A program made the translations under genes and the position numbers. Below, in pieces: positions 30,752-39,696 of a DNA stretch of 43,175 nucleotides. Position 1 is the first letter of the stretch. Each line of letters begins with the position of its first letter. The notes beneath the pieces were generated by a model. It was not told the origin of the DNA, did not search any database, and was given only the letters and a program-made list of their open reading frames with translations. The stretch covers positions 183,265 to 226,439 of the forward strand of contig JAAZAV010000014.1 of NCBI GenBank assembly GCA_012514145.1. The letters run 5' to 3'. Source of the stretch: Clostridiales bacterium (lineage in GTDB: Bacteria; Bacillota; Clostridia; Oscillospirales; CAG-272).

Positions 30752-31825
30752 ATGAACAGCATCCCTACCCCTATTAAAAATGCACTTCCTCCGACCGATC
30801 TGCTCAAATCCGATTTTTGGTATGACCTGCCAAAGGAATATATCGCTCAGTCACCTGTCGAACCCAGGGATTCCTCCCGGCTTATGACGGTATCACGCAA
30901 GGGCGGTGAAATCGGACACCATATTTTCCGTGATATACTCAGCATGCTTTCTGAGGGAGATGTGCTCGTTATCAACGAATCGCGCGTTATTCCGGCGCGG
31001 CTTCTTGGCGTCAAGCGCGAGTCGGGTATTACGATGGAGACGCTGCTGCTGCGTCAGCGTTCGCCCTCTCGCTGGGAAACCCTTCTACGCCCCGGCAGGC
31101 GCGCCAAGGACGGCACGGTAATAGATTACCCCGGCGGGCTATACGCTACCGTGATCGGCGACAGCAGCTCTGACGACGACGGTGTTCGTGTCGTTGAGTT
31201 CTCCAAGAGCGGCGCTGCGCTCTATGCAGAATTTGACAGGATTGGCACAATGCCCCTGCCGCCCTACATAACCGAGAAACTCAGCGACCGCGAGCGCTAT
31301 CAGACAGTCTATGCTAAAACCGAGGGATCATCCGCGGCTCCTACGGCCGGTCTGCACTTCACTCCGACTCTGCTTGAAGCTATCCGGGCGAAGGGTGTTA
31401 AGATCGTATCGGTGCTGCTGCATGTAGGACTCGGTACTTTCCGACCGGTCAAGGAAGATCGTATCACAGATCATATCATGCACTCCGAATACTTTGAAGT
31501 CTCGGATGAAACCGCCGATACTATAAACTCTCGAACCGGAAGGCTCATCGCCGTTGGTACAACCTCCTGCCGTACGCTTGAAAGCGCAGCAGATGAATGT
31601 GGCAAAATCCGGGCTATGTCGGGCGACACAGGGATTTTCATATATCCGGGTTATCGCTTCAAAGCTATTGAGGGACTTATTACCAACTTTCATCTTCCCG
31701 AATCGACGCTTCTGATGCTGGTATCCGCCTTCGCCTCCCGCGAGATAATGCTCTCTGCCTACAAAGTGGCTATCCATGAGCGTTACCGCTTCTTCTCATT
31801 CGGCGATGCCATGTTCATATCCTGA
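30752..31825 (+). CDS. queA: S-adenosylmethionine:tRNA ribosyltransferase-isomerase
   Basis: 357 aa from the ATG at 30752. Transfers the ribosyl part of SAM to preQ1 in tRNA to make epoxyqueuosine. Family signatures: DFWYDLPKEYIAQSPVEPRDSSRLM, DVLVINESRVIPARL, and EGSSAAPTAGLHFTPTLL. The frame opens at 30671, but that region is the dapA promoter, and the QueA body begins with the SDFWYDLP motif. The first ~15 residues from 30752 do not match, so the true start may be slightly later. The downstream SNF-like ending is normal. No tgt, queC or queD gene is nearby. I see no promoter I trust upstream. Confidence 0.93.
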   Translation: MNSIPTPIKNALPPTDLLKSDFWYDLPKEYIAQSPVEPRDSSRLMTVSRKGGEIGHHIFRDILSMLSEGDVLVINESRVIPARLLGVKRESGITMETLLLRQRSPSRWETLLRPGRRAKDGTVIDYPGGLYATVIGDSSSDDDGVRVVEFSKSGAALYAEFDRIGTMPLPPYITEKLSDRERYQTVYAKTEGSSAAPTAGLHFTPTLLEAIRAKGVKIVSVLLHVGLGTFRPVKEDRITDHIMHSEYFEVSDETADTINSRTGRLIAVGTTSCRTLESAADECGKIRAMSGDTGIFIYPGYRFKAIEGLITNFHLPESTLLMLVSAFASREIMLSAYKVAIHERYRFFSFGDAMFIS

Positions 31826-31887
31826 TCGGATAACAGACCGGTGCATTATAAATATTGCTTATGCCTGACAATTTCGGCGTATAATTC

Positions 31888-31916
31888 TTGACAGTACGCC
31901 CTATTTGTGATATTCT
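31888..31916 (+). promoter_or_regulatory. Sigma-A promoter for purC
   Basis: TTGACA (31888-31893), 17-bp spacer, TATTCT (31911-31916). It gives an 85-90-base leader before purC. Confidence 0.78.
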
Positions 31917-31922
31917 AATTGT

Positions 31923-31999
31923 GTGTTAGTACTGAGATTCGACATACCTCCGGAGCGGCTAACACCGCCGACCGGGAACACAATATACCATTTTGGAGG
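31923..31999 (+). promoter_or_regulatory. Structured purC leader with anti-Shine-Dalgarno element
   Basis: From the expected transcript start, GTGTTAG (31923-31929) pairs perfectly with CTAACAC (31959-31965). The enclosed loop holds ACCTCC (31946-31951), of which CCTCC is complementary to the purC Shine-Dalgarno GGAGG (31995-31999). An alternative small hairpin GCGG/CCGC (31955-31958 with 31965-31968) competes with the first stem. It is not a riboswitch class I recognise. Confidence 0.4.
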
Positions 32000-32009
32000 A
32001 ATTATTTCC

Positions 32010-32690
32010 ATGGAACTCGTATATACCGGAAAAACCAAGAATGTTTACAAGCTGGATAACGGCAACTACATGCTTCTGTTCAAGGATGACTGCACCGGCG
32101 AAAACGGTGTGTTCGATCCCGGCGCCAACACGGTTGGACTTACAATCAAGGGTGTGGGCTGTGCCAATCTGCGCATGACCAAGTTTTTCTTTGAAGAGCT
32201 GGCAGCCCGCGGTATAAAGACCCACTATGTTTCCGCTGATATCGAAAACTGCACCATGGAGGTTAAACCTGCAAAAATGTTCGGCGACGGCCTCGAGGTA
32301 ATCTGCCGTTACCGCGCAGTCGGCAGTTTCTACCGCCGCTACCGCGCATATGTAAAGGAGGCGGCTGAACTCCCCGCATATGTTGAGTGCACTCTTAAGG
32401 ATGATGCTCTCGGCGATCCTCTGGTTACCGGCGAAGGTCTTGAAGCTCTCGGTATAATGACTCCCGAGATGTTCACCGCTCTGAAAGCACAGACCAGGCT
32501 CATCGCGGGTGTGGTTAAGGAAGTTCTTGCCCGTTGGAATCTCGAGCTCTATGACATCAAGTTCGAGTTCGGCTATGTCGGCGACGAAGTAATTCTCATC
32601 GATGAGATAGCATCGGGCAACATGCGTGTCTACCGTGACGGCAAGTATGTGGAGCCTATGGAGTTGGCAAAGATAGTTCTGGGCGACTGA
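32010..32690 (+). CDS. purC: SAICAR synthase (phosphoribosylaminoimidazole-succinocarboxamide synthase)
   Basis: 226 aa. Adds aspartate to CAIR in purine synthesis (ATP-dependent). Family motifs: [85 protein letters not shown]. The start at 32010 is chosen over the frame from 31923 because GGAGGA lies 10 bp upstream and the family begins with this segment. purC stands alone here, without other pur genes. Confidence 0.95.
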   Translation: MELVYTGKTKNVYKLDNGNYMLLFKDDCTGENGVFDPGANTVGLTIKGVGCANLRMTKFFFEELAARGIKTHYVSADIENCTMEVKPAKMFGDGLEVICRYRAVGSFYRRYRAYVKEAAELPAYVECTLKDDALGDPLVTGEGLEALGIMTPEMFTALKAQTRLIAGVVKEVLARWNLELYDIKFEFGYVGDEVILIDEIASGNMRVYRDGKYVEPMELAKIVLGD

Positions 32691-32710
32691 AACAGAAGAA
32701 CAGCGAATTT

Positions 32711-32744
32711 CAGTACCGGTGGTATTTTCACCGGTACTTTTTAT
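32711..32744 (+). terminator. Terminator after purC
   Basis: A 10-bp stem AGTACCGGTG (32712-32721) with its complement (32729-32738), 7-base loop, then TTTTTATT. Confidence 0.88.
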
Positions 32745-32772
32745 TGTATTTTCCCGGCGGGCGTGGTATAAT
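32744..32772 (+). promoter_or_regulatory. Sigma-A promoter for the nucleoside-hydrolase-like gene
   Basis: TTGTAT (32744-32749), 17-bp spacer, TATAAT (32767-32772), starting where the purC terminator T-run ends. Confidence 0.68.
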
Positions 32773-32802
32773 ATTAAAAACAAAGATTAATTGAGGTTTA
32801 TT

Positions 32803-33717
32803 ATGTCTTATCTTCCGCTTAAAGATATTCCCTCGACTCGTGTTATATTCGAGACCGACCTTTGCTGCGATGTGGATGATGTTGGCGCTCTTGTGCTGCT
32901 CTGTGATGCCGTGAAGCGGTTCGGTATAAATCTCGCCGGCATATCGGTGAACGTCAACGGTGAAAACTCTGCAGCCGCCTGCAGCGCTTTACTGCGGCGC
33001 ATGGACATGCTAAGCCTGCCGATTTGCGTATGGGACGGCGAAACTCCCTCCTCGGGAAACAAGAGCAGTTATGTGGACTATCTCGCCGGCTGTCTTGAAC
33101 CTGACCGCAAAGAAAAACTTATAGTCTATTCCCCTGTTGACTTCTACCGCGAGATTCTTACCGATTCTGAGGATGGCGGGGTTGTGATTATCTCGGTGGG
33201 CTTTTTCTGCTGTATGGACACTGCCCTTTGCCGGCTGCCCGAGCTCTTCTGCCGCAAAGTGCGTTCGGTTGTCGCAATGGCGGGCACCTTCCGTGAAAAG
33301 CCTGGCTACAAGGAATTCAACATCCGCTGTATGCCGGAATATGCGCATCACTTCGTTTCCGAATATCCGGGGGAAATGATATTCATAGCCTCCGAGACCG
33401 GCGACCGGGTTATTACCGATCTTAACGGCTGTGCCGGGTGTGACTCAGACCTCATTTTTGAGAGTTATCGTATCTATACAGGCGGAAAACTCACCCGCCC
33501 AAGCTGGGATCTGGTCACGGTGGACTTCGCGGTAAACGGTGTGAACGAACGCTACAGCCTTTCTGAACGCGGCACCGCCACGGTCACTGCCGACTCTGAG
33601 AGCTTCTTCACCGTGCATGATGGAGGGCGGCACGCCTATGTGAACTTTGAGCTTACACACGAAGAAATCGGTGTTATAATTACTGACATGCTTAAGGACG
33701 CTGCGGGGCTGAAATAA
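32803..33717 (+). CDS. Nucleoside hydrolase-like protein (IunH superfamily)
   Basis: 304 aa from the ATG at 32803 (GAGG 7 bp upstream; the TTG at 32791 is not preferred). Inosine-uridine nucleoside hydrolases split ribonucleosides to base and ribose with a Ca-binding aspartate cluster. The N-terminal cluster is visible as ETDLCCDVDDVGALVLL, and the late metal Asp as PSWDLVTVDFAV. The usual catalytic HD of that late motif is WD here, so the catalytic His is missing or replaced. Many uncharacterised members share this change; the reaction may differ. Cytosolic, no signal peptide. Monocistronic by position, between the purC terminator and a lipoprotein gene. Confidence 0.78.
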   Translation: MSYLPLKDIPSTRVIFETDLCCDVDDVGALVLLCDAVKRFGINLAGISVNVNGENSAAACSALLRRMDMLSLPICVWDGETPSSGNKSSYVDYLAGCLEPDRKEKLIVYSPVDFYREILTDSEDGGVVIISVGFFCCMDTALCRLPELFCRKVRSVVAMAGTFREKPGYKEFNIRCMPEYAHHFVSEYPGEMIFIASETGDRVITDLNGCAGCDSDLIFESYRIYTGGKLTRPSWDLVTVDFAVNGVNERYSLSERGTATVTADSESFFTVHDGGRHAYVNFELTHEEIGVIITDMLKDAAGLK

Positions 33718-33811
33718 AAATCCGAAAGCATCAATGTTGAGCCGATATAAAACAGTACGATTTATGATTTTTGCTGATGAATCTATTCTTCAGGTAACAC
33801 ATACTAACACA

Positions 33812-34672
33812 ATGAACAATCGAAACAATATTAGAATAGCCGTATTCTTGCTTTTTATGAGTATCTGTTTCTCATTGATAATGACATCGTGTGAAAACAG
33901 CAGCTCTCGGGTTAACACTGCTGCCAACGCCGGCAGTGACCCTGAAACCTTATTAACACCCGAAACCTTATTAAATGATGAAGGCAACAATTCATATGAA
34001 GACAGGGTAAAACATATCGATATGTTTTATGCTTTGGACTTCATGTTTCTTGCCTGGTGTCAGAAAACCGGATATGTGCCTTCAACGGTTGATCTGAATC
34101 AAATGCAGGGAGATTATGTTTTTCTGTTCGGCTGTACAGAAGACGGCAACAACATAGCGTTCATGGATTATTATGGGATACCCAAGGAAGCATATATCAC
34201 ATACTGGACGCGAAAACAGGAACTTGCTGCCGGGGATGCAAAATCGAATGCAGAATTTAACGAGGATTTCAAGATTGAAATGAATTTCGACGCCTGGTTT
34301 TCCGATGACATTATCCCTGCCGACCAACCCGTATTTATAAATCCGTCATACAAGTACAATGACCCTGTCAGCGTGTTTGTCAGATGTGAAACAGACGAGC
34401 ATCACACAAACAGGTATTATACCATCAACGGTTTCCTTATTGAATATGTCGGGAAAGATAAATTCAGCGAATTTCACGACAAATATGCCGGCACGGAAGA
34501 TTTTAATATTCTGAACTTTATTGATTATTTTGACATCAGCCGGGAGCAATTTGATTCAATTTACGGCAGTGAGAATTATCACAGTATTGCTGTACCGTAT
34601 AAGTCGGAATATTTGTATGGCGCGGATGAATTGAAGGATTTATATTTTGTCAGGCATCCCATTGAACATTAA
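33812..34672 (+). CDS. Lipoprotein of unknown function
   Basis: 286 aa from the ATG at 33812, chosen because it opens a lipoprotein signal peptide (RIAVFLLFMSICFSLIMTSC; acylated Cys about 27), although the frame is open from 33734 and no clear RBS is seen. The mature part begins with a short tandem repeat (PETLLTPETLL) and then a single acidic/aromatic-rich domain with no family I recognise. The DNA is visibly more AT-rich than its neighbours, which suggests a different origin. Ends before a strong terminator. Confidence 0.65.
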   Translation: MNNRNNIRIAVFLLFMSICFSLIMTSCENSSSRVNTAANAGSDPETLLTPETLLNDEGNNSYEDRVKHIDMFYALDFMFLAWCQKTGYVPSTVDLNQMQGDYVFLFGCTEDGNNIAFMDYYGIPKEAYITYWTRKQELAAGDAKSNAEFNEDFKIEMNFDAWFSDDIIPADQPVFINPSYKYNDPVSVFVRCETDEHHTNRYYTINGFLIEYVGKDKFSEFHDKYAGTEDFNILNFIDYFDISREQFDSIYGSENYHSIAVPYKSEYLYGADELKDLYFVRHPIEH

Positions 34673-34729
34673 TGTTATATAATTAGCCTCTTATACACTT
34701 ATAAAAGCCATTGATTTCTTAATATATAA

Positions 34730-34773
34730 ATGACAAAAAGCAAAGCCCAAAACGGAGCTTTGCTTTTTGTCCG
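34730..34773. terminator. Bidirectional terminator
   Basis: A perfect 15-bp stem GACAAAAAGCAAAGC (34732-34746) with its complement (34757-34771), loop of 10 bases, between convergent genes ending at 34672 and 34816. T-rich on both strands. Confidence 0.85.
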
Positions 34774-34815
34774 AATAGAGCCATGAGCCGATTAGCTCAC
34801 GGTTCCGTCTTTATT

Positions 34816-36069
34816 TCAATGATAATCGCACTCGTTGAATTCCCTGTCCTCTGACAGCACCTCGCCGGGAGGGTCGCCGGGATCGGGAATGTCCATCAGC
34901 GTGCCGCCATTAAGAGCGCTTTGATGTGCTATGAGACCGGGCAGATTGTAGCGAGCCGCCGCCCAGGGATTTGTAGGTGACTGCTTGCCGGTCATGTATG
35001 CCTGGCAAAAGTCGTCAACCATGAAGCGGTGTGTACCGGCGTGACCTGTGGCTAAATGGTCAAGCTCCCGGGGCAGTCTGCCTGTCTTCTGGATAGGGGC
35101 GTATCCGCCGCTCCATTTGCCGCGCACGCAGCTCTGCATGAAATCCACTTCGCCGCGGTGAGCCGTCAGTTCGGCGGGATTCAGAAGATCGCTGACATCT
35201 TCATAGAATACCTCTCTATCCGGGCGGCTTATGTAGCTGTGCTGAATCAGTGAGCACTCATATGAGGCTTTGGTGCCGTTGAATGAGGTGATATATGTCT
35301 CGGGAACGCCCCAGGCTATGCGGCGGTTCTCGCTGATGCGGACGGTGGCATCATTGTTCAGCTTGAGAAGCATGGAAGTGTTTGAGAAGGGATTATCCCA
35401 ATAGTTCATTCCCTCGCCGAATATATCGAGATCCACATTGTCTGTCCAGCCGAACGCCGCCGTCTTTACAGCGTGGGCGCGCGCGGCGGAAAGCACCATT
35501 GATGTGGAATGTGTCGGATAAAACATCGGCGGGAGACCCGCCATCAGCTTCCACTTGTCGCCTTCGGTGTACTTGAAAACATTGTACAGCCCCTTCATGT
35601 CGTGGTTATACTGGGCTTCCGCATAAACAAGGTCACCCATCTCGCCGGCGGCGTATCTTGTGCGGCAGAATATGGACGCCGGACGGTATATGCCCGTCTC
35701 ACCCATAGAGTAGGTCAGGCCGGTTTCGGCTGCCAGACGGATGATCTCCTGTATTTCTTCGACCTTCAGCGCCATGGGAACCGCCGAATAGACATGCTTC
35801 CCCGACTTTAACGCCTCAATTGCCATCCAGCCGTGGGTGTCTCGCTGTGAGAATATGGCGATCGAGTTAAGTTCATCCGAATGAACAAGGTGGTCAAAGT
35901 CGTCGTATATGCGGTCTACATGGAATTTCTCGTCAAACTCTCGGCAGCGCTCCGGGAACTTGTCTGTGATGCCGACGAACTCCACTGCGGGGTGACACTG
36001 GAATATCGGCACGAAAGCGCGGCAGAACTGTCCGCAGCCAACGAGACCGATGCGCAGTTTTTCTCTCAT
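34816..36069 (-). CDS. Gfo/Idh/MocA family oxidoreductase
   Basis: 417 aa. NAD(P)-dependent sugar dehydrogenase superfamily. The N-terminal Rossmann fold starts LRIGLVGCGQFCRAFVPIF (GxGxxxR-like), with GITDKFPERC as the second strand and HVYSAVPMALKVEEI where most members have EKPxA; the EKP lysine is replaced. The C-terminal half carries FYPTHSTSMVL and GWTDNVDLDIFGEG. Proteins of this longer type act on aminosugars or polyols, some with glycosidase activity; the substrate is not visible. RBS GAGGAA. It follows the ABC exporter gene by 63 bp on the minus strand and may share its transcript. Confidence 0.85.
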   Translation of the reverse strand: MREKLRIGLVGCGQFCRAFVPIFQCHPAVEFVGITDKFPERCREFDEKFHVDRIYDDFDHLVHSDELNSIAIFSQRDTHGWMAIEALKSGKHVYSAVPMALKVEEIQEIIRLAAETGLTYSMGETGIYRPASIFCRTRYAAGEMGDLVYAEAQYNHDMKGLYNVFKYTEGDKWKLMAGLPPMFYPTHSTSMVLSAARAHAVKTAAFGWTDNVDLDIFGEGMNYWDNPFSNTSMLLKLNNDATVRISENRRIAWGVPETYITSFNGTKASYECSLIQHSYISRPDREVFYEDVSDLLNPAELTAHRGEVDFMQSCVRGKWSGGYAPIQKTGRLPRELDHLATGHAGTHRFMVDDFCQAYMTGKQSPTNPWAAARYNLPGLIAHQSALNGGTLMDIPDPGDPPGEVLSEDREFNECDYH

Positions 36070-36132
36070 AATGTCAATTCCTCAAGGGTATATGTTATAT
36101 TGTATTTGTATTTATTTCTCTTACTGTCCGTA

Positions 36133-37947
36133 CTATTCCGGCAGGCTGTCGAACTGTGAGCGGTAGAGCGATGCGTAGAATCCCTTGTCCGCTATAAGCG
36201 AATCGTGTGTGCCTGTCTCGATAATCCTTCCGTCCCGCATAACAAGTATCTGATCGGCGTTGCGTATGGTACTGAGGCGGTGAGCGATGACGAAGCAGGT
36301 CTTGCCCTTCATGAGATTGCGCATTGCCGATTGTATGCGCCGCTCGGTCTGGGTGTCAACGTTGGAAGTCGCTTCATCGAGTATAAGCATTTTCGATTCG
36401 ATGAGCATGGCGCGGGCTATGGTCAGCAGCTGCTTTTGCCCCTTTGAGATATTTACGGCGTTGTCCGACAGCAAGGTGTCATAGCCCTCGGGCAGTCGTC
36501 TGATGAAACCGTGGATTCTGGCTGCTCTTGCGGCTGCCTCCACCTGTTCTCTGGTAACGCCCTGCTTGCCATAGGCTATATTTTCGAATATAGTGCCGTG
36601 GAAAAGCCATGTGTCCTGCAGCACCATAGTATACGCGCTCCGCAGACTGTCGCGGGTTACCTGACGGACATCATAACCGTCAACTGTTACGCTGCCAGAG
36701 TTGACGTCATAGAAACGCATCAGCAGGTTTATTATCGTGGTCTTTCCGGCGCCGGTGGGTCCGACTATTGCTATCAGTCTGCCGGCATCTGCGGTGAAAT
36801 TCAGGTCGTGCAGAATCGTTACGCCTTCATCGTAGCCGAAGCTGACACTATTGAATTTGACATCACCTGCAACGTCGGCAAGCTCCACCGCGTCCGTTGC
36901 GTCAGCCGGCTCCGGCTCCTGGTCGATGAGACGGAAGACCCGCTCGGCTGCGGCAAAGGCGGACTGCAGTTCGGCAATGATATTGGCAAACTCATTTATA
37001 GGTCCCGAGAACTTCCGGGAGTAAAGGACAAATGACGATATGCTGCCAAGTGAGAGTCCGCCGAAAAGATAGAGCAGCGAGCCGAACACGCTTATCATCG
37101 CCAGTGAAATATTGTTTATAAAGTTTATGGACGGTCCGGTCATGCTGCCGTAATAGTCGGCTTTAAAGTAAGCATCAACCGCTTCGTTATTGTGCTTGTC
37201 GAAACGCTCGATCATCACCGCTTCACGATTGTACGCCTTGGTAGTCTTAAGACCGCTTATCATCTCCTCGGCATAGCCGTTCAATTCGCCCAGCTTCAGC
37301 GAACGGTGGCGGAACAATGGACGCACTTTCTTGGTCATGTACCTTGTGAAGAGCAGCGAAATAGGTATCGTCACCGCGAATACCAGAACCAATACCGGCG
37401 ATATCTGCAGCATCATGAACAGCGATACGCCGACAGTTATCACTGAAGTGGCGATCTGCAGCAGATCATTGGACAGGGATGCGTTTATAGTGTCGATGTC
37501 ATATGAAATAATACTTATTATCTCACCGGTCTGATGCTTGTCGAAGAAATCGACGGGTAGTGATGTCAGTTTCTCGAACACATCGCGCCGCATCTTATAA
37601 ACAACTCCCCGGGACAGGTTCAGCATTACTACTGACAGGATATAACCCATCACCGATGAAATTATGTAAAATATCAGCATCAGCCCGGCATAATAGAATA
37701 CCGTCTTGAAGTCAACCGCTCCGACCCCCGGCTCGATGGCATCAATGGCGCGTCCGGACAAAGTCGGACCCACAAGCGAGAACAGATTCGAACATACTGT
37801 AAGCAGAAACGCAAGAAGCATCAGCCACTTGAAGTGAGCCAGATACTTCCAGAGTCTGCCGAGAAGATATCTGCGCGGCAGCCTGGCACGATTTTCAACA
37901 TCCGCGGCACGGCGTATGGCTCCGGCACTGAAATTACCTCTGTTCAT
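36133..37947 (-). CDS. Heterodimeric ABC exporter, consensus half (MdlB/BmrD-like)
   Basis: 604 aa: six-helix transmembrane domain (about 35-330) and NBD (about 365-600). Walker A is GPTGAGKTTIINLL, Walker B MLILDEATSNVD with the catalytic Glu, switch IAHRLSTIRNAD with the His. The signature is ISKGQKQ, not the usual LSGGQ. Its catalytic Glu and His make this the partner with the consensus ATP site; its SKGQ motif belongs to the other site. Overlaps the start of the other half by ATGA, so both are translated together. Multidrug or peptide export is the family role; substrate unknown. Confidence 0.92.
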   Translation of the reverse strand: MNRGNFSAGAIRRAADVENRARLPRRYLLGRLWKYLAHFKWLMLLAFLLTVCSNLFSLVGPTLSGRAIDAIEPGVGAVDFKTVFYYAGLMLIFYIISSVMGYILSVVMLNLSRGVVYKMRRDVFEKLTSLPVDFFDKHQTGEIISIISYDIDTINASLSNDLLQIATSVITVGVSLFMMLQISPVLVLVFAVTIPISLLFTRYMTKKVRPLFRHRSLKLGELNGYAEEMISGLKTTKAYNREAVMIERFDKHNNEAVDAYFKADYYGSMTGPSINFINNISLAMISVFGSLLYLFGGLSLGSISSFVLYSRKFSGPINEFANIIAELQSAFAAAERVFRLIDQEPEPADATDAVELADVAGDVKFNSVSFGYDEGVTILHDLNFTADAGRLIAIVGPTGAGKTTIINLLMRFYDVNSGSVTVDGYDVRQVTRDSLRSAYTMVLQDTWLFHGTIFENIAYGKQGVTREQVEAAARAARIHGFIRRLPEGYDTLLSDNAVNISKGQKQLLTIARAMLIESKMLILDEATSNVDTQTERRIQSAMRNLMKGKTCFVIAHRLSTIRNADQILVMRDGRIIETGTHDSLIADKGFYASLYRSQFDSLPE

Positions 37948-39653
37948 TCAATACCGTCCCCCATCTGTGTCTCGGCAATTTCCCTGTAGCTATCACAGGT
38001 CTTCATAAGTTCCTCATGCCTGCCCTGACCTATCACCCTGCCGTCATCGAGGACGATGATTATATCCGCATGCTTGATTGAGCTGACGCGCTGTGCAACT
38101 ATCACCTTGGTTGAGGCGGTATACTCGCGCAGGGCGGCTCGTAATGACGCATCGGTCTTGTAGTCGAGAGCAGAGCTGCTGTCGTCAAGAATCAGTATGT
38201 CCGGCTTGCCGGCAAGTGCTCGGGAAATAAGCAGCCGCTGCTTTTGTCCGCCCGAAAGGTTTGCGCCGCCTACTGTCAGTATATGATCGTAGCCGCCCTC
38301 CTTTTCGGAGATAAACTGCTCCGCCTGGGCGGCACGGGCAGCCTCATGCAGATCCTCATCCGGGATATCTCTGCCGAAGCGGATATTTTCCGCTATGGTG
38401 TCTGCCGCAAGAAAATCATTCTGAAAAACCACGCCGAACATTGAGTGGAGCCGTTCGTGCGGGATTGAGCGGATATCGCTGCCGTCGATGCGAATTGTAC
38501 CCTCGTCGACATCGTAGAAACGCATCAACAGGTTGATAATGGTTGACTTGCCGCTGCCGGTGGCTCCGATTATACCCAGTGTCTGACCTTTCTTCAATCC
38601 GAAGCTGAGATTTTCGAGATTTGGCTGTTTCTTATTGTATGAAAAGGTAATATTATCAAATTCGATGTGTAAATCCGATTCAACCGTCGGTGAATCTATT
38701 ATATCCAGCTCATGACCGGCATCCATGACCTCCTGAATACGCCGTGCGGAAGCGGCGCCTCTGGAATACATCATGAACATACGGGTAACCATCATCAGGG
38801 CATTGAGAATTATCGTAAAGTAGCTAAGGAAAGCGATAATCTTGCCCGGCTTTGTAAGACCCGCATTTACCCGGAAAGCGCCTAAAACAACCACCGCGGT
38901 CAAGCCTGTGTTCAGAAGAAGATTCATGACCGGGTTTGTTATGTTCATCACCATGCCTGCATTTTTATCGCGGCGCACCACATCCCGGTTAACCTCGTCA
39001 AAGCGCTCCCGTTCATAATCGGTCTTGGAAAGTGCTTTGATAACCCGGACGCCGGTCATATTCTCCTGAACTTTGCGAACTATGCCGTCAACCGCGGTCT
39101 GAACATCGGTATAAAGGGGTACGCCTTTTGATGTGACGAAGTATACCACCAGCGCCAGCAGAGGAAGCACACCGAGCAGAACCAATGTCAGAACCGGCTC
39201 GAGAAACAGCGTGACCATTATGCCGCCGATGAGCAGAATCGGCGCACGCACGCCGATACGCTGCATGCCGCCCACCATATTGTGAACATGGTAGGTGTCT
39301 GATGTAAGACGCGACAGCAGCGACGGTATTGTGAAGCTGTCGGTCTGATTGCAGGACAGGTGTTCAATCTTTGCAAATAAATCATGTCGCAGGCTGCATG
39401 TAAAGTTGCGTGCAACCTTTGACGCCATTCGGTTGGCTATGATATTGCCAAGTACGCATATTATAGCACACAGGAACATCATGCCGCCCCATATGAAAAC
39501 GTTTCGTACGCTCCCGGTTGGAACTACATTGTCAATTATATGAGAGAGTATATACGGCAGCGCCAAGTCGGTTATGGTGCCTATAAACTTGACAAGCAAG
39601 CCCAAGCACATAATGGGCAGATGAGGTTTAATATACCTCAGCACCATTCTCAT
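37944..39653 (-). CDS. Heterodimeric ABC exporter, degenerate half (MdlA/BmrC-like)
   Basis: 569 aa: transmembrane domain (about 1-310) and NBD (about 335-565). Walker A GATGSGKSTIINLL and signature LSGGQKQRLLISRAL are normal, but the Walker B glutamate is replaced by Asp (ILILDDSSSALD) and the H-loop histidine by Gln (IVAQRVSSIKHAD). These are the typical losses of the degenerate ATP site in heterodimeric exporters of the TM287/288 or BmrC/BmrD type. The partner is the adjacent downstream gene. First transporter gene after marR (43 bp). Confidence 0.92.
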   Translation of the reverse strand: MRMVLRYIKPHLPIMCLGLLVKFIGTITDLALPYILSHIIDNVVPTGSVRNVFIWGGMMFLCAIICVLGNIIANRMASKVARNFTCSLRHDLFAKIEHLSCNQTDSFTIPSLLSRLTSDTYHVHNMVGGMQRIGVRAPILLIGGIMVTLFLEPVLTLVLLGVLPLLALVVYFVTSKGVPLYTDVQTAVDGIVRKVQENMTGVRVIKALSKTDYERERFDEVNRDVVRRDKNAGMVMNITNPVMNLLLNTGLTAVVVLGAFRVNAGLTKPGKIIAFLSYFTIILNALMMVTRMFMMYSRGAASARRIQEVMDAGHELDIIDSPTVESDLHIEFDNITFSYNKKQPNLENLSFGLKKGQTLGIIGATGSGKSTIINLLMRFYDVDEGTIRIDGSDIRSIPHERLHSMFGVVFQNDFLAADTIAENIRFGRDIPDEDLHEAARAAQAEQFISEKEGGYDHILTVGGANLSGGQKQRLLISRALAGKPDILILDDSSSALDYKTDASLRAALREYTASTKVIVAQRVSSIKHADIIIVLDDGRVIGQGRHEELMKTCDSYREIAETQMGDGIE

Positions 39654-39696
39654 AGGCTCTCACCTCACATATCGTTATAGTATCAGCTTTGGCAGG

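Noticed and set aside
31923-32009. ZTP or purine riboswitch before purC
   Set aside because: The conserved CCGCCTGGGC-type and purine-aptamer strings are absent.
31959-32783. Long open frame on the minus strand opposite purC
   Set aside because: It mirrors purC codons, has no family match and crosses the purC terminator.
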